Positions 41,301 to 46,550 of a DNA stretch of 64,000 bases are shown piece by piece. The notes beneath the pieces were generated by a model. It was not told the origin of the DNA. It made no database searches and saw only the letters and a program-made list of their open reading frames with translations. This DNA comes from Prunella strophiata (Eukaryota; Chordata; Aves; Passeriformes; Prunellidae), in the NCBI GenBank assembly GCA_036583965.1, contig JAZBQD010000030.1:53755551-53819550 (forward strand), read 5' to 3'. The translations under genes were made by a program, and so were the position numbers. Position 1 is the stretch's first letter, and each line of letters opens with the position of its first letter.

Positions 41301-44300
41301 GGATCTAAATGTTAGAAAATTGTGGGTTATAAATAATAGTATCTGTGGAGCTCATGTTTTTTTGCTCTGTAAATTCTAGTTCCTAATTTGAAACAATACC
41401 TTTCACTTTACATTATTCTTTATGCAGTTGTCTTGTTAACCTCACAGTCTCAGATAAGTGGGGGGGAAGAAAAAATCCAAAACTTTTAGCTGTGCTAATC
41501 TTCATCAATGTCACTGTTTGCTTGAACCATTTAAATCACTTAACTATATGAATTGTGAGCTGTTACTACTGCTCCTACTTTTTTTTTTTTTTTTCTGAGT
41601 CAAATAAAATATTGAGTCTTCCTAAGTATACAAACTGATATAATCAAGGTATGAACTGTGTGTCCCTCCCTGTAAGCTTTAATTTCACTGTATACTTCTA
41701 CAATTCTTACCAGGGATTCCTTGTAACAGCAGCAACTGCACTGCATGATCACTCCACCTGGCTGTTTAAAATGATACCTGAAATAATCTCAGCAATCTTT
41801 ACATGCTTCCCTAGAAATACAGTCCCTGATGATAACAGGAGGCTCTCCAGCACTGCCTTTGGACTGTCTTAAGTGTACTTGGGTTCAGCAGAATCTTGCT
41901 CTGGAGAGGATGAAAAATTTGAAGTGCCTCTCTTGATTTCCCTTTAGTGTGTGTGTGCAGTCTCTCACACATCAGAGTTCCTACACTGCCAGTAGGCTTT
42001 CAAGTGTATGCGCTTCCTCTGCAATCTGCCAGGTGAATGTTCTCTGTATAGAGATTACACAGCCACAGCACATACAGACCAAAGAAAGGCACAAATACAG
42101 TGCCCTGAAAACTGAATGAATCTGAGCTAGGTGTGCTCAGTGTGTGTAACAGTGAAAATGTAGCATTTTCACTCTGGACTTCATGATGGTATAATTTGTC
42201 TCTCCTGACGTTGGTGTTCCTGTCTTTGTTCTTGTTGAGGACCAAATTGAAATATTTCTGGTATTATTATTAAATGCAGAAAGTAGGGAAATGATACCTT
42301 GTTTCAGGGTGTGCTTTCTAAATTATTTTGTCTTTGGAAACAAAAATGTGTAGGATGTGATCTGATGGTATTGAGATTTTTAGCTGACTTGCCCTCTATT
42401 ATATGTTCCTCTAAGGATGTGGACATGCTTAGTTGCCAGATATGCTCAGCAAGCATCTGGCACCTGAGAAGACTCTGCAAGCTGTCCATGCTACCTTTGA
42501 AGTGGCCTTTTTGTGTCTTGTCACTTACTTCCATTTTTTGATTGTCCATTGAGGTTGTCTTTGATTTCAGTGCAGTTCTCTTTAACCTGCCCTTCATTTC
42601 ATGTAACTTTCTTGTTTCTTTTCACCTTGTTTAAAAACTGAATTTCATCCAGTGGTTTAAAAAAACGCATCTTAGTCCTCTTCTGTGTTCATACTGCCAA
42701 ACTGCTGGAGCAGTCTTTTTTTTTTTTTTTTTTTTTTTGCTTTGCTGTATTTTCCCCAGGGTGTTCTTCACATCTTGAGTGAGGTGTTCAATTCTCTGCT
42801 GAACACCCAGCTTTACTATATAGAGGCAGCTGGATTGGACTCAGCCATGTACCTTTCCAGCTGTTTGTCTATTATGTGATTATCTTCCTATTTATTGTAA
42901 AAGGACTATAAATCAATGAGCTCTGGTCCAGCCCTCTGCACTCTTTTTGTCTTCACATTTCACAGAAACAGATTGGTTGCAGAACAAGATTCACCTCAGC
43001 ATCCATCTTTTCTAAAAGTGCTCTTTCCACACACTGTTTCTTCTGGTAAATGTGTTGAAGGATTGGTCCTGTCACCTTGAGTTCTGTTAAATGCTTTAGG
43101 TGAGCCAGTAGGAAGGGATAGTTCATTGGCAGCTGCTGATTTGTTCTCCAGGTTCATCCACCACAAATGAAAAAAATATTCTAGGTAGTTGTATTTTACT
43201 TCTGCATAGCCATACAAAAACAGTGTTGACACTAGCAGTTACCTGATGTCTTGCAAAGAAGTGAAACTTGGGCTACTTTATGATTAATGCAAGTGGTAAG
43301 CAAACACCTTTTGTCCATCACACGTCTGACCATAAATCATACCTCGTCTTCTGTCCAAAGCTGTCACTTGATTTTTAAGCTTCCCAGTGATTGCTGTCTC
43401 AATATTGCTTTCCAGTGCTGAAGCTAAATACAAGGGTATCCATCCTTCCCTTTCAAGGGTATCCATCCTTTCCTTTCATCCTTCCCTTTCAATTTATTCA
43501 TGTTATTTTATAAACTGAAATGCTCTTTTTTTCCACAAACTTGGATATCGTTTAGAAGGCATAAATACAAATGGTAAAACATTAAGAAGATTCATATGAC
43601 TGTATGGTGCTGTTCAGAAATACCATGTATATATTGATCTCTGCAAATCTCAATTCTTTCTAGATGCAGAAAACCTTTTTGAACATGAGCTGGGGGCACT
43701 GAACATGGCTGCACTTCGGCGAAAAGAAGAGAGAGCAGGTCTTCTCAGCAATCTGGGTCCTTGCTGCAAAGCGCTGTGCTTCCGCAGGGATTCTGCAATT
43801 CGTAAGCAGCTCATGAAGAATGAGAAGGCAAGTGGTCTGCTTACAGTGCTGGGTCAAAGTGTGGGAACACAGATGCCCCTAAGCAGAGCTTTTCTCATGG
43901 GAGATAATTTTTGTGTTTGTTGTTCTGAAGCAGATCTGGCCCTTTAAATAATAAACTGACTTTTATTTAGAGAGATTGCAGGGTGTTTATTTTTTCATGT
44001 TAAATGAGAGATTAATTTAAATTTGAGACTAGAGCTAGTTCCTGTTTCTTATAATTTTGGGGTTTAAATTCTGGAGATACATTTTCTGTATTTAGAGAAT
44101 ATATAATAAAAAAAATTAGATAAAATATTATTTCGAAGGTAACTGTTGAGTAACTTTCTTGCTTAAGCTTCCATATGCTTTTATAAGAATTTTAAGAATC
44201 CAAGTTAAAATTCAAACTTCTACAGTAGCTTTTATGATTTTCTACTATGCTAGTAAAAAAAATCATTAATTCTCCAAATCTTTTCTAGTGGTATGATTAG

Positions 44301-44587
44301 TATGATTAGGCCTCTAATTACTGAGAGTACTTGAGGTTAATTTCCCAGCTTGCATGTTAAAAGACATTGTTTTCAGTTCTTCCTTTTTTTTGAAATTCCA
44401 TTTCCAATTTCAACAGGGTGCAACAAAACAAACTTACACAAATTCCGCAGCAATGGACAGCGACTTGTTACGGTTGAGTCTACGGTTATTCAAACGAAAG
44501 ACTGTGTGCCAAGTTCCTGGGCAGGAAAAGACAGAGGACAGCAAAATTCCACAGCCAGCTCTCCAGCAGGAAGTGTGTGTGACTTGA
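5244..44587 (+). CDS. ZC3H13: ZC3H13, CCCH zinc-finger m6A-writer subunit (whole CDS, 19 coding exons)
   Basis: The product is a nuclear scaffold of the m6A methyltransferase accessory complex (family knowledge: it links WTAP, VIRMA and HAKAI to RBM15 and keeps them in the nucleus). The protein is assembled from 19 exons listed separately; their lengths total 4938 nt, one open frame of 1645 residues plus stop. Visible domains are a basic leader, a CCCH finger with C42, C51, C57 and H61 (C-x8-C-x5-C-x3-H), a charged coiled coil near residues 160-196, RS/SP-rich tracts at about 200-475, RD/RE repeats at about 480-860, lysine-rich nuclear-localisation-like clusters at about 1020-1100, and an acidic then helical conserved C-terminus at about 1420-1645. 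Human ZC3H13 is about 1670 residues, so this is near full length. The start has an A at -3 and matches the human N-terminus. The 5' non-coding exon was not located with certainty. Identity rests on remembered human protein, not on a database search. Confidence 0.97.
5361..5797 (+). other. Intron between c1 and c2
   Basis: A 437-bp GT-AG intron. The short C/T-rich stretch near 5380-5400 gives overlapping antisense frames without recognisable content. Confidence 0.9.
5798..5907 (+). CDS. ZC3H13: ZC3H13 coding exon c2 (CCCH zinc finger)
   Basis: Encodes residues 40-76. It carries the single CCCH finger with Cys42, Cys51, Cys57 and His61, spaced 8, 5 and 3 residues, followed by a GPSPRGKGY basic stretch. 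CCCH fingers of this type bind RNA. The acceptor is CTCTTAG|ACA and the donor AAG|GTAAAT; the exon ends two bases into an Arg codon. No ORF of 60 or more codons marks this exon because it is short and has no Met. Confidence 0.96.
5908..11340 (+). other. Intron between c2 and c3
   Basis: A 5.4-kb GT-AG intron. It contains a T17 run at 5989-6005 and a minus-strand CR1 tail at about 10307-10530 (listed separately). The remaining bases are AT-rich unique sequence with no supportable gene. Confidence 0.9.
10307..10530 (-). mobile_element. CR1 LINE 3'-end fragment (antisense)
   Basis: The plus strand reads TAGAATCACGGAATGGTTTG and then GGTTGGAAGGGACCTTAAAG, the reverse complement of the very conserved 3' end of avian CR1 elements. 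Similarity continues through the region about the strongest contributors AGAGCCCCATCCAGCCTGGC and fades near 10510-10530. It is a typical 5'-truncated copy of about 220 bp. No target duplication is obvious, as usual for CR1. Open frames inside it are not genes. Confidence 0.95.
11341..11452 (+). CDS. ZC3H13: ZC3H13 coding exon c3
   Basis: Encodes residues 76-113, SPERPTGDLRERMKNKRQD and onward to EESSSPVR, nearly identical to human. The acceptor is TACACAG|G and the donor AGG|GTAAGA. It starts by completing the split Arg codon and ends on a codon boundary. The region is basic, then Ser-rich. Confidence 0.96.
11453..17657 (+). other. Intron between c3 and c4
   Basis: The largest intron, 6.2 kb, GT-AG. 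It contains an ancient CR1-like remnant at about 13490-14170 (listed separately). Frames of up to 117 codons at 15736-16089 and 102 codons at 16645-16953 show no domain and no conservation I recognise, and are treated as chance. Confidence 0.9.
13490..14170 (+). mobile_element. Ancient, highly diverged CR1-like LINE remnant
   Basis: A stretch from about 13500 (GTGTTGGCAAGTGCAAGGTA) through GTGGACAGCTCAATGAAACC near 13628 and GAATAGAAAATTATTGAT near 13705 follows the order of the post-reverse-transcriptase part of older reptile/turtle-type CR1 elements. Divergence is heavy, with indels and many stops. Similarity may start as early as 12780. Recognised from memory of CR1 consensus order, not from alignment. 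Confidence 0.5.
17658..17766 (+). CDS. ZC3H13: ZC3H13 coding exon c4
   Basis: Encodes residues 114-150, KESSRGRHREKEDIKITKER and then TPESEEENGDWETNRE. It contains a likely proline-directed phosphosite (TPESEEE). The acceptor is TTATAG|AAA and the donor AAG|GTACGT; the exon ends one base into the Asp codon finished by c5. Confidence 0.96.
17767..19419 (+). other. Intron between c4 and c5
   Basis: A 1.65-kb GT-AG intron of AT-rich unique sequence. Nothing recognisable within it. The acceptor is AAATAAAG, with its T-rich tract at about 19398-19411. Confidence 0.9.
19420..19559 (+). CDS. ZC3H13: ZC3H13 coding exon c5 (coiled coil)
   Basis: Encodes residues 150-196: an acidic opening DSDNGDVNYDYDHELSLEM and then a strongly helical, Lys/Glu-rich stretch (KRQKIQRELMKLEQENMEKR) with heptad-like spacing of L, I and M. 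A coiled coil is likely. The acceptor is AAAG|A and the donor GAG|GTTTGT; the exon ends on a codon boundary. Confidence 0.96.
19560..20291 (+). other. Intron between c5 and c6
   Basis: A 732-bp GT-AG intron. An A-rich run lies near 19974-19984. No gene or repeat recognised. Confidence 0.9.
20292..20455 (+). CDS. ZC3H13: ZC3H13 coding exon c6 (Ser/Lys/Pro-rich)
   Basis: Encodes residues 197-251, ISPEVVRSKLSPSPSPRKSS and then KSPKRRSSPKSSSSASKKDK to SPLLEQQR. Repeated SP and RS motifs suggest multisite phosphorylation and nuclear-speckle behaviour. The acceptor is CTCAAG|ATT and the donor AG|GTCAGT, splitting an Arg codon after two bases. Confidence 0.95.
20456..21783 (+). other. Intron between c6 and c7
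   Basis: A 1.33-kb GT-AG intron. A local duplication of AAAATCCCCTATTTAACCTA-like sequence is visible near 21117-21160. No gene recognised. Confidence 0.9.
21784..21981 (+). CDS. ZC3H13: ZC3H13 coding exon c7
   Basis: Encodes residues 251-317, SSKSTQSKKKGPRTPSPPPP and then VQEETPLGKKHKEKHKAKER, followed by a KERGRDFERHKEKKEKQR stretch. The KKKGPRTP motif recurs in c14. The acceptor is TTCTCTAG|G and the donor AG|GTAACT, both in phase 2. Human has a matching segment with a few substitutions. Confidence 0.95.
21982..23372 (+). other. Intron between c7 and c8
   Basis: A 1.39-kb GT-AG intron, AT-rich. No gene or repeat recognised. Confidence 0.9.
23373..23546 (+). CDS. ZC3H13: ZC3H13 coding exon c8 (symmetric, possibly alternative)
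   Basis: Encodes 58 residues, 317-374: DPSESSRRQKRSPSPADHSG and then SNSSPSREYSPPAARRKQTS, ending FSPSRR. Both ends interrupt an Arg codon after two bases, and the length of 174 nt is divisible by three. Inclusion or skipping therefore keeps the frame, and c7 to c9 can also join directly. The human isoform I remember goes from the c7-like segment straight to the c9-like segment. The acceptor is TTTCCCAG|G and the donor GCAG|GTGGGA. The RS/SP composition fits the flanking exons, so I consider it real and perhaps regulated. Confidence 0.88.
23547..26355 (+). other. Intron between c8 and c9
   Basis: A 2.8-kb GT-AG intron that contains the solo LTR at 24506-25067 (listed separately). The rest is AT-rich unique sequence. 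Confidence 0.9.
24506..25067 (+). mobile_element. Solo LTR of an avian endogenous retrovirus, with 5-bp target duplication
   Basis: A 562-bp LTR begins TGTCCTGGTTTCAGC and ends GGTTAAAGCATGATA, so the canonical terminal CA has become TA. The flanking bases TCCAG at 24501-24505 are repeated exactly at 25068-25072, a 5-bp target-site duplication. A TATAAA box lies at 24745-24750, the expected U3/R promoter region, followed by a T/C-rich stretch and a GGGGGTGGGTGGGGGAGTGA segment near the 3' end. No internal retroviral region is present, so it arose by recombination between the two LTRs. The pattern resembles an abundant neoavian ERVL-type LTR. It lies in the same orientation as ZC3H13. Confidence 0.92.
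26356..26666 (+). CDS. ZC3H13: ZC3H13 coding exon c9 (RS/SP-rich)
   Basis: Encodes residues 375-479, starting SASPSGQHHSPISSRHHSSS and containing many SP and RS pairs (for example HRKRTPSPSYQRTASPPARR), ending SHDRRHERRD. Strong agreement with human in order and spacing. The acceptor is CTTGCAG|G; the donor is GACG|GTATGA, one base into a Glu codon. Antisense frames of up to 146 codons across this exon are composition shadows. Confidence 0.96.
26667..27659 (+). other. Intron between c9 and c10
   Basis: A 993-bp GT-AG intron. An A/C-rich low-complexity patch lies at about 27230-27275. No gene recognised. Confidence 0.9.
27660..28124 (+). CDS. ZC3H13: ZC3H13 coding exon c10 (RD-rich repeats)
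   Basis: Encodes residues 479-634. It opens ETRGKREKERETRDDRDYDQ and continues into repeated RDTRD, RDSRD and RDRRE units, then SDSRNESRSDRIGRSRGRGP. The mixed-charge repeats predict disorder and RNA/protein condensate behaviour. The acceptor is TTTACAG|AA, the donor AAAG|GTATTG. The frame has no internal Met, so only off-frame readings are flagged as long Met-initiated ORFs; the correct frame is fixed by phase with c9 and c11. Confidence 0.95.
28125..29092 (+). other. Intron between c10 and c11
   Basis: A 968-bp GT-AG intron without recognisable genes or repeats. Confidence 0.9.
29093..29275 (+). CDS. ZC3H13: ZC3H13 coding exon c11
   Basis: Encodes residues 634-695, GSRGTRGSQADGHSSSGNYH and then DSWESRSSYADRDRYDSRDQ to RRDNRER. 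Close to human, which has an extra short PERDN-like insert. The acceptor is CCATTAG|GG and the donor GAG|GTATTT in phase 1. Confidence 0.95.
29276..32375 (+). other. Intron between c11 and c12
   Basis: A 3.1-kb GT-AG intron. An A/C-rich low-complexity patch occurs at about 30507-30570. No supportable gene; frames up to 94 codons lack recognisable content. Confidence 0.9.
32376..32919 (+). CDS. ZC3H13: ZC3H13 coding exon c12 (RE/RD dipeptide repeats)
   Basis: Encodes residues 695-876. The first about 45 residues (DQRASSPVRHQGRSDDLERD) are ordinary; after them come over 100 residues of almost pure Arg-Glu and Arg-Asp alternation, ending DIREERGSRDVHEERKSK. This mixed-charge tract is characteristic of ZC3H13 and probably forms a long charged helix or condensate-prone segment. 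At DNA level it is a strongly purine-biased tract of about 350 nt, which leaves all three sense frames and antisense frames open (up to 194 codons). Acceptor TTTGCAG|AT, donor AA|GTGAGT, ending two bases into a Lys codon. Confidence 0.96.
32920..33594 (+). other. Intron between c12 and c13
   Basis: A 675-bp GT-AG intron with nothing recognisable. Confidence 0.9.
33595..33698 (+). CDS. ZC3H13: ZC3H13 coding exon c13
   Basis: Encodes residues 876-911, KRHRNESSPSPRQSPKRRRD and then HSPDSDAYNSGDDK. It holds a basic nuclear-localisation-like cluster (PKRRR) and an acidic SDAYNSGDD motif. Acceptor TTTGCAG|G; donor AAA|GTAAGT one base into Asn. Near-identical to human. Confidence 0.95.
33699..34105 (+). 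other. Intron between c13 and c14
   Basis: A 407-bp GT-AG intron. Reading through it upstream of c14 extends the c14 frame to an earlier Met at 34027, but this is intron sequence. Confidence 0.88.
34106..35116 (+). CDS. ZC3H13: ZC3H13 coding exon c14 (largest exon)
   Basis: Encodes residues 911-1248, starting NEKHRLLSQVVRPQESRSLS. It includes lysine-rich clusters (KKKSKIQKKATKKKKDDD, KKRKRSKGDSEVSDEE, KKKKGPRTPP), a conserved acidic FSDWSDEDVPE motif and TRVEKAEAPHVTIEDAPHRK, ending RGEPSRSTSS. Casein-kinase-like SxxE/SDEE sites are plentiful. Compared with the human protein, the roughly 70-80-residue Ala/Thr/Ser/Pro-rich insert expected between DVPE and EDSHRK is absent: here only about 15 residues separate them. 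Acceptor TTTTGCAG|AT, donor TCAG|GTAATA. Confidence 0.96.
35117..36099 (+). other. Intron between c14 and c15
   Basis: A 983-bp GT-AG intron with a C/T tract near 35800-35825. No gene recognised. Confidence 0.9.
36100..36609 (+). CDS. ZC3H13: ZC3H13 coding exon c15
   Basis: Encodes residues 1248-1418, DRQDSRSHSSRRSSPESDRQ, then a second RE/RD-rich tract (about 36205-36415), then a more acidic tail (KEKTDKDLGPLQGFEDGNEA). Acceptor TATCCAG|AT, donor GAAG|GTGAGC. Antisense frames of 96 and 75 codons are composition shadows of the Arg-rich codons. Confidence 0.96.
36610..39639 (+). other. Intron between c15 and c16
   Basis: A 3.0-kb GT-AG intron. A minus-strand frame of 112 codons at 38769-39107 has no domain that I recognise; it may be part of an old repeat. 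Nothing else supported. Confidence 0.88.
39640..39789 (+). CDS. ZC3H13: ZC3H13 coding exon c16 (acidic conserved motif)
   Basis: Encodes residues 1418-1468, with the highly conserved SLGSGAGEYEPISDDELDEI and LAGDAEKREDQQEDEKMP. This acidic block is the start of the conserved C-terminal part, which in the family contacts the WTAP-VIRMA core. Human has GEGYEP where this has GEYEP, a one-residue difference. Acceptor CTGTAG|GA, donor CCTG|GTAAAA. Confidence 0.95.
39790..40394 (+). other. Intron between c16 and c17
   Basis: A 605-bp GT-AG intron without recognised elements. Confidence 0.9.
40395..40595 (+). CDS. ZC3H13: ZC3H13 coding exon c17
   Basis: Encodes residues 1468-1535, DPVDVIDVDWSSLMPKQPKE, then PREPGAALLKFTPGAVMLRV and KETCQRVLEKPK. 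This is among the best conserved parts of the protein and has normal, globular-like composition in contrast to the repeats before it. Acceptor TTTTGCAG|AT, donor AAAG|GTAACT. Confidence 0.96.
42304..43470 (-). pseudogene. Unidentified decayed coding-like sequence (candidate retropseudogene)
   Basis: Read on the minus strand, this stretch gives successive protein-like pieces in shifting frames, separated by stops and frameshifts. They include GWIPLYLASALESNIETAIT (about 43440 downwards), HLKHLTELKVTGPILQHIY (about 43100-43045), ERALLEKMDAEVNLVLQ just after it, KQLERYMAESNPAAS, RIEHLTQDVKNTLGKIQQS ending at an A23 run (T23 on the plus strand), and then EMKGRLKRTALKSKTTSMDN and SLQSLLRCQMLAEHIWQL. 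The pieces are helical and leucine/lysine-rich, suggesting a coiled-coil protein. I do not recognise the parent gene. The A23 run inside it, rather than at its end, argues against a simple single retrocopy. It could also be an old mobile element. Confidence 0.35.
42716..42738 (+). repeat. T23 homopolymer
   Basis: Twenty-three consecutive T residues, preceded by GAGCAGTC and followed by GCTTTGCTGTATTTTCCCC. On the minus strand it is A23 preceded by AATACAGCAAAGC, where AATACA is a minor polyadenylation-signal variant, so it could be the tail of a retrocopy lying to its right. Confidence 0.85.
43432..43492 (+). repeat. Short tandem repeat, 23-bp unit, about 2.7 copies
   Basis: AAGGGTATCCATCCTTCCCT plus TTC at 43432-43454 is repeated with one change at 43455-43477, followed by a partial third copy to about 43492. 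Confidence 0.85.
43664..43827 (+). CDS. ZC3H13: ZC3H13 coding exon c18
   Basis: Encodes residues 1535-1589, DAENLFEHELGALNMAALRR, then KEERAGLLSNLGPCCKALCF and RRDSAIRKQLMKNEK. It is nearly identical to human. Acceptor TTTCTAG|AT. The donor is AAG|GCAAGT at 43828, a GC rather than GT donor with an otherwise ideal consensus. The exon ends on a codon boundary, and the next residue in human (Gly) agrees with c19. Confidence 0.95.
43828..44416 (+). other. GC-AG intron between c18 and c19
   Basis: A 589-bp intron with GC donor (43828-43829) and acceptor TTCAACAG at 44416. The c18 frame continues 39 codons into it, ends at a TAA at 43945-43947, and is followed by AATAAA at 43950-43955. This could serve as an alternative last exon. 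Confidence 0.85.
44417..44587 (+). CDS. ZC3H13: ZC3H13 coding exon c19 (C-terminus, stop)
   Basis: Encodes residues 1590-1645, GATKQTYTNSAAMDSDLLRL, then SLRLFKRKTVCQVPGQEKTE and QQEVCVT, followed by TGA at 44585-44587. The LLRLSLRLFKRKT helix and the QQE(V/L)CV(S/T) end match human. Acceptor CAACAG|G. Confidence 0.96.
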   Translation, partial: GATKQTYTNSAAMDSDLLRLSLRLFKRKTVCQVPGQEKTEDSKIPQPALQQEVCVT

Positions 44588-44920
44588 GAAAATGGCTGCA
44601 GTAGCACTTCCTTGATTTCAAGTTGATTTCTCCCTACTAGTGTTGGTGTTGCTGTTTAGAACTGGTGGTTGTAAAGCGGCTCTAGAAGATGAAAGGAAAT
44701 ACTCCACTTGTACACAGTTAAGAATATTGAGTTTAGATGTGAATAGGAGTGAAAAATTCAAGACTTCTGTGTGGAAGTCTCTGCAATCTTTTGTAATATT
44801 GAACCTTACACTGTAACATAAACCTGTTTTATGGTGCATCAAGTGTAATAATGTGAAGATGTCTGGGTTTAGCAGTTTATAAAATTAAATGATATTAAAC
44901 TGAGGAAAACTGTCAGTGTA
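44588..44920 (+). terminator. ZC3H13 3' untranslated region and likely poly(A) site
   Basis: Two ATTAAA signals occur at 44884-44889 and 44894-44899, followed by a GT/T-rich stretch (TGTCAGTGTATCTTTTTCC) typical of a downstream element. Cleavage is therefore expected near 44910-44920, giving a short 3' untranslated region of about 0.33 kb. A longer alternative cannot be excluded. Confidence 0.65.
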
Positions 44921-45330
44921 TCTTTTTCCTTATTATGAATGGGTATTTCCTGCCACCACCTTGGTCCCTCAGTACATTTCTGAAATTTGTTAAATAGCTG
45001 TGATCTGTTTGCCTTCTTTTTTCCAAATCCCTTTCTTATCATTGTAGCCTCTGGTGTGGATTTGCATCAAACTCTAGCTCTTTTCCATCTTTAACATAGG
45101 TTTCCTTTAATATAAAGGAAATTTCCTTTAATTCCTTCTGGACACAAAAACTGAGTCCAGTCAGTTAAGGCTCCCTTTTTTGTTGATTAAAGAGAAAATT
45201 AAAAAAAAAACAAACAAACAAAAAAACACTTGAAGAAATTATTTATGGCCAGTTTTAGGTGTCTGTATTTATGAGACTAACTGCATTTTGGAAATGCTGC
45301 CTGCTTTCAAAAAGGAATAACTAGTGCATA
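44921..45330. other. Intergenic, no feature
   Basis: Unique sequence with an A-rich patch at about 45197-45226. No gene recognised. Confidence 0.8.
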
Positions 45331-46550
45331 TTGAAGAACACCTGAAGAGCAGTGCAGTCATTGGTCACAGCCAGCAGGGCTTTGTGTGGAAACCTGCTTT
45401 TCAAAACTGATTTCGTTTTACAACAAGGTAAGCTACCTGGTTGATCAAGGAAACCCAGTTGATGTAACCTTCTTGGATTTCAGTAAGGTTTTTGATACTC
45501 TCTCAAATATCCTTCTGGACAAAAAGGATATCCAGGACACAGCTGGATAAGCACATCATATGATAGGTGAGCAGCTGCCTCATGGCATCAGGTGCACAGG
45601 GTTATAGTGAGTGAGGACCTGTCACTTGTGAGGTTCCACAGGGCTCCATCCTCAGCCCTGTGCTCTTCATCATCTTCATTAAGGGCTAAGTAAGCTTGCC
45701 CTGATACTGGGAGGAACTCTTGGGAGGAACTCTTGATTCCCTGGAAGGCAGAGAGCCTCTGAAGAGAGACCTCAATAGAGACAGGCAATCAGCACCCATA
45801 TGAAGTTCAACAAGGGCAAGTGCTGGATTCTGCACCTGGGATGTGGCAGCCCTGGAAGTACAGACAGAGTGGGGAATGAGGTTGGAAAGGAGCCCCATGG
45901 AAAGGGTCCTGGGAGCCCTGGTTAATGGCAAGTCAGCAGTGCCCTGGCAGCCAGGAGGGCCAGCCCTGTCCTGGGGTGCATCAAGCACAGCATTGCCAGC
46001 TGGGCAAGAGAGGGGATTGTCCCACTCTACTCTGAGCTGGAGCTGCCTCACCTCAAGTGCTGGGGGCTGTTTTGGGTGCCACAATATAAACAAGACATTA
46101 AACTATTAAAGAGTGTCTGAAACCAGGACAGTGAGGATAGTGAAGGGCCCTGAGGGGATGCCATAGGGGGAGCAGCTGAGGTCACTTGGTCCACTCAGCC
46201 TGGAGGAGAGCAGAGACCTCATTGTGGTCTTCAGCATCATCACAAGGGGAAGAGGAGGGGCTGGCACTGATCTCCTCTCTGGTGACCAGTGACAGGACCA
46301 GAGGAAACAGCATGAAGCTGAGATGGGAGGTTTCAGTTGGATGTAAGGAAAATGTTCTCCAGGCAGAAGGTGGTTGGGCACTGGAACAGGCTCTCCAGGG
46401 AAGTGGTCAGAGCACCAAGCCTGACAGTTCAAGAAGCATTTGGACAAGGCTTTCAGGCACATGGTGTGATTCCTGGGGTGTTCTCTGCAGGGCCAGGAGT
46501 CTGACTTTGATGATTCCTGTAGATCCCTTCCAACTCAGGATGTTCTGTGA
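45331..46550 (+). mobile_element. CR1 LINE fragment with reverse-transcriptase remnants (dead)
   Basis: From about 45334 the plus strand reads, in shifting frames, a CR1 ORF2 order: HLKSSAVIGHSQQGF, then YLVDQGNPVDVTFLDFSK near 45433, then VPQGSILSPVLFIIF near 45635, then the thumb/C-terminal part (about 45750-46250), and finally the conserved CR1 3' untranslated region ending TTCCAACTCAGGATGTTCTG at about 46548. The catalytic FADD box, which should follow the VPQGS block, is missing between 45690 and 45745 through deletion. Multiple stops are present. The usual terminal octamer repeats are absent. A 13-bp tandem duplication lies at about 45709-45734. Frames of up to 139 codons here are not genes. 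Confidence 0.93.

Larger units (their letters stand above)
40596..43663 (+). other. Intron between c17 and c18
   Basis: A 3.07-kb GT-AG intron. It contains a T23 run at 42716-42738, a 23-bp tandem repeat at 43432-43492 and a decayed minus-strand coding-like stretch at about 42304-43470 (listed separately). Confidence 0.9.
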
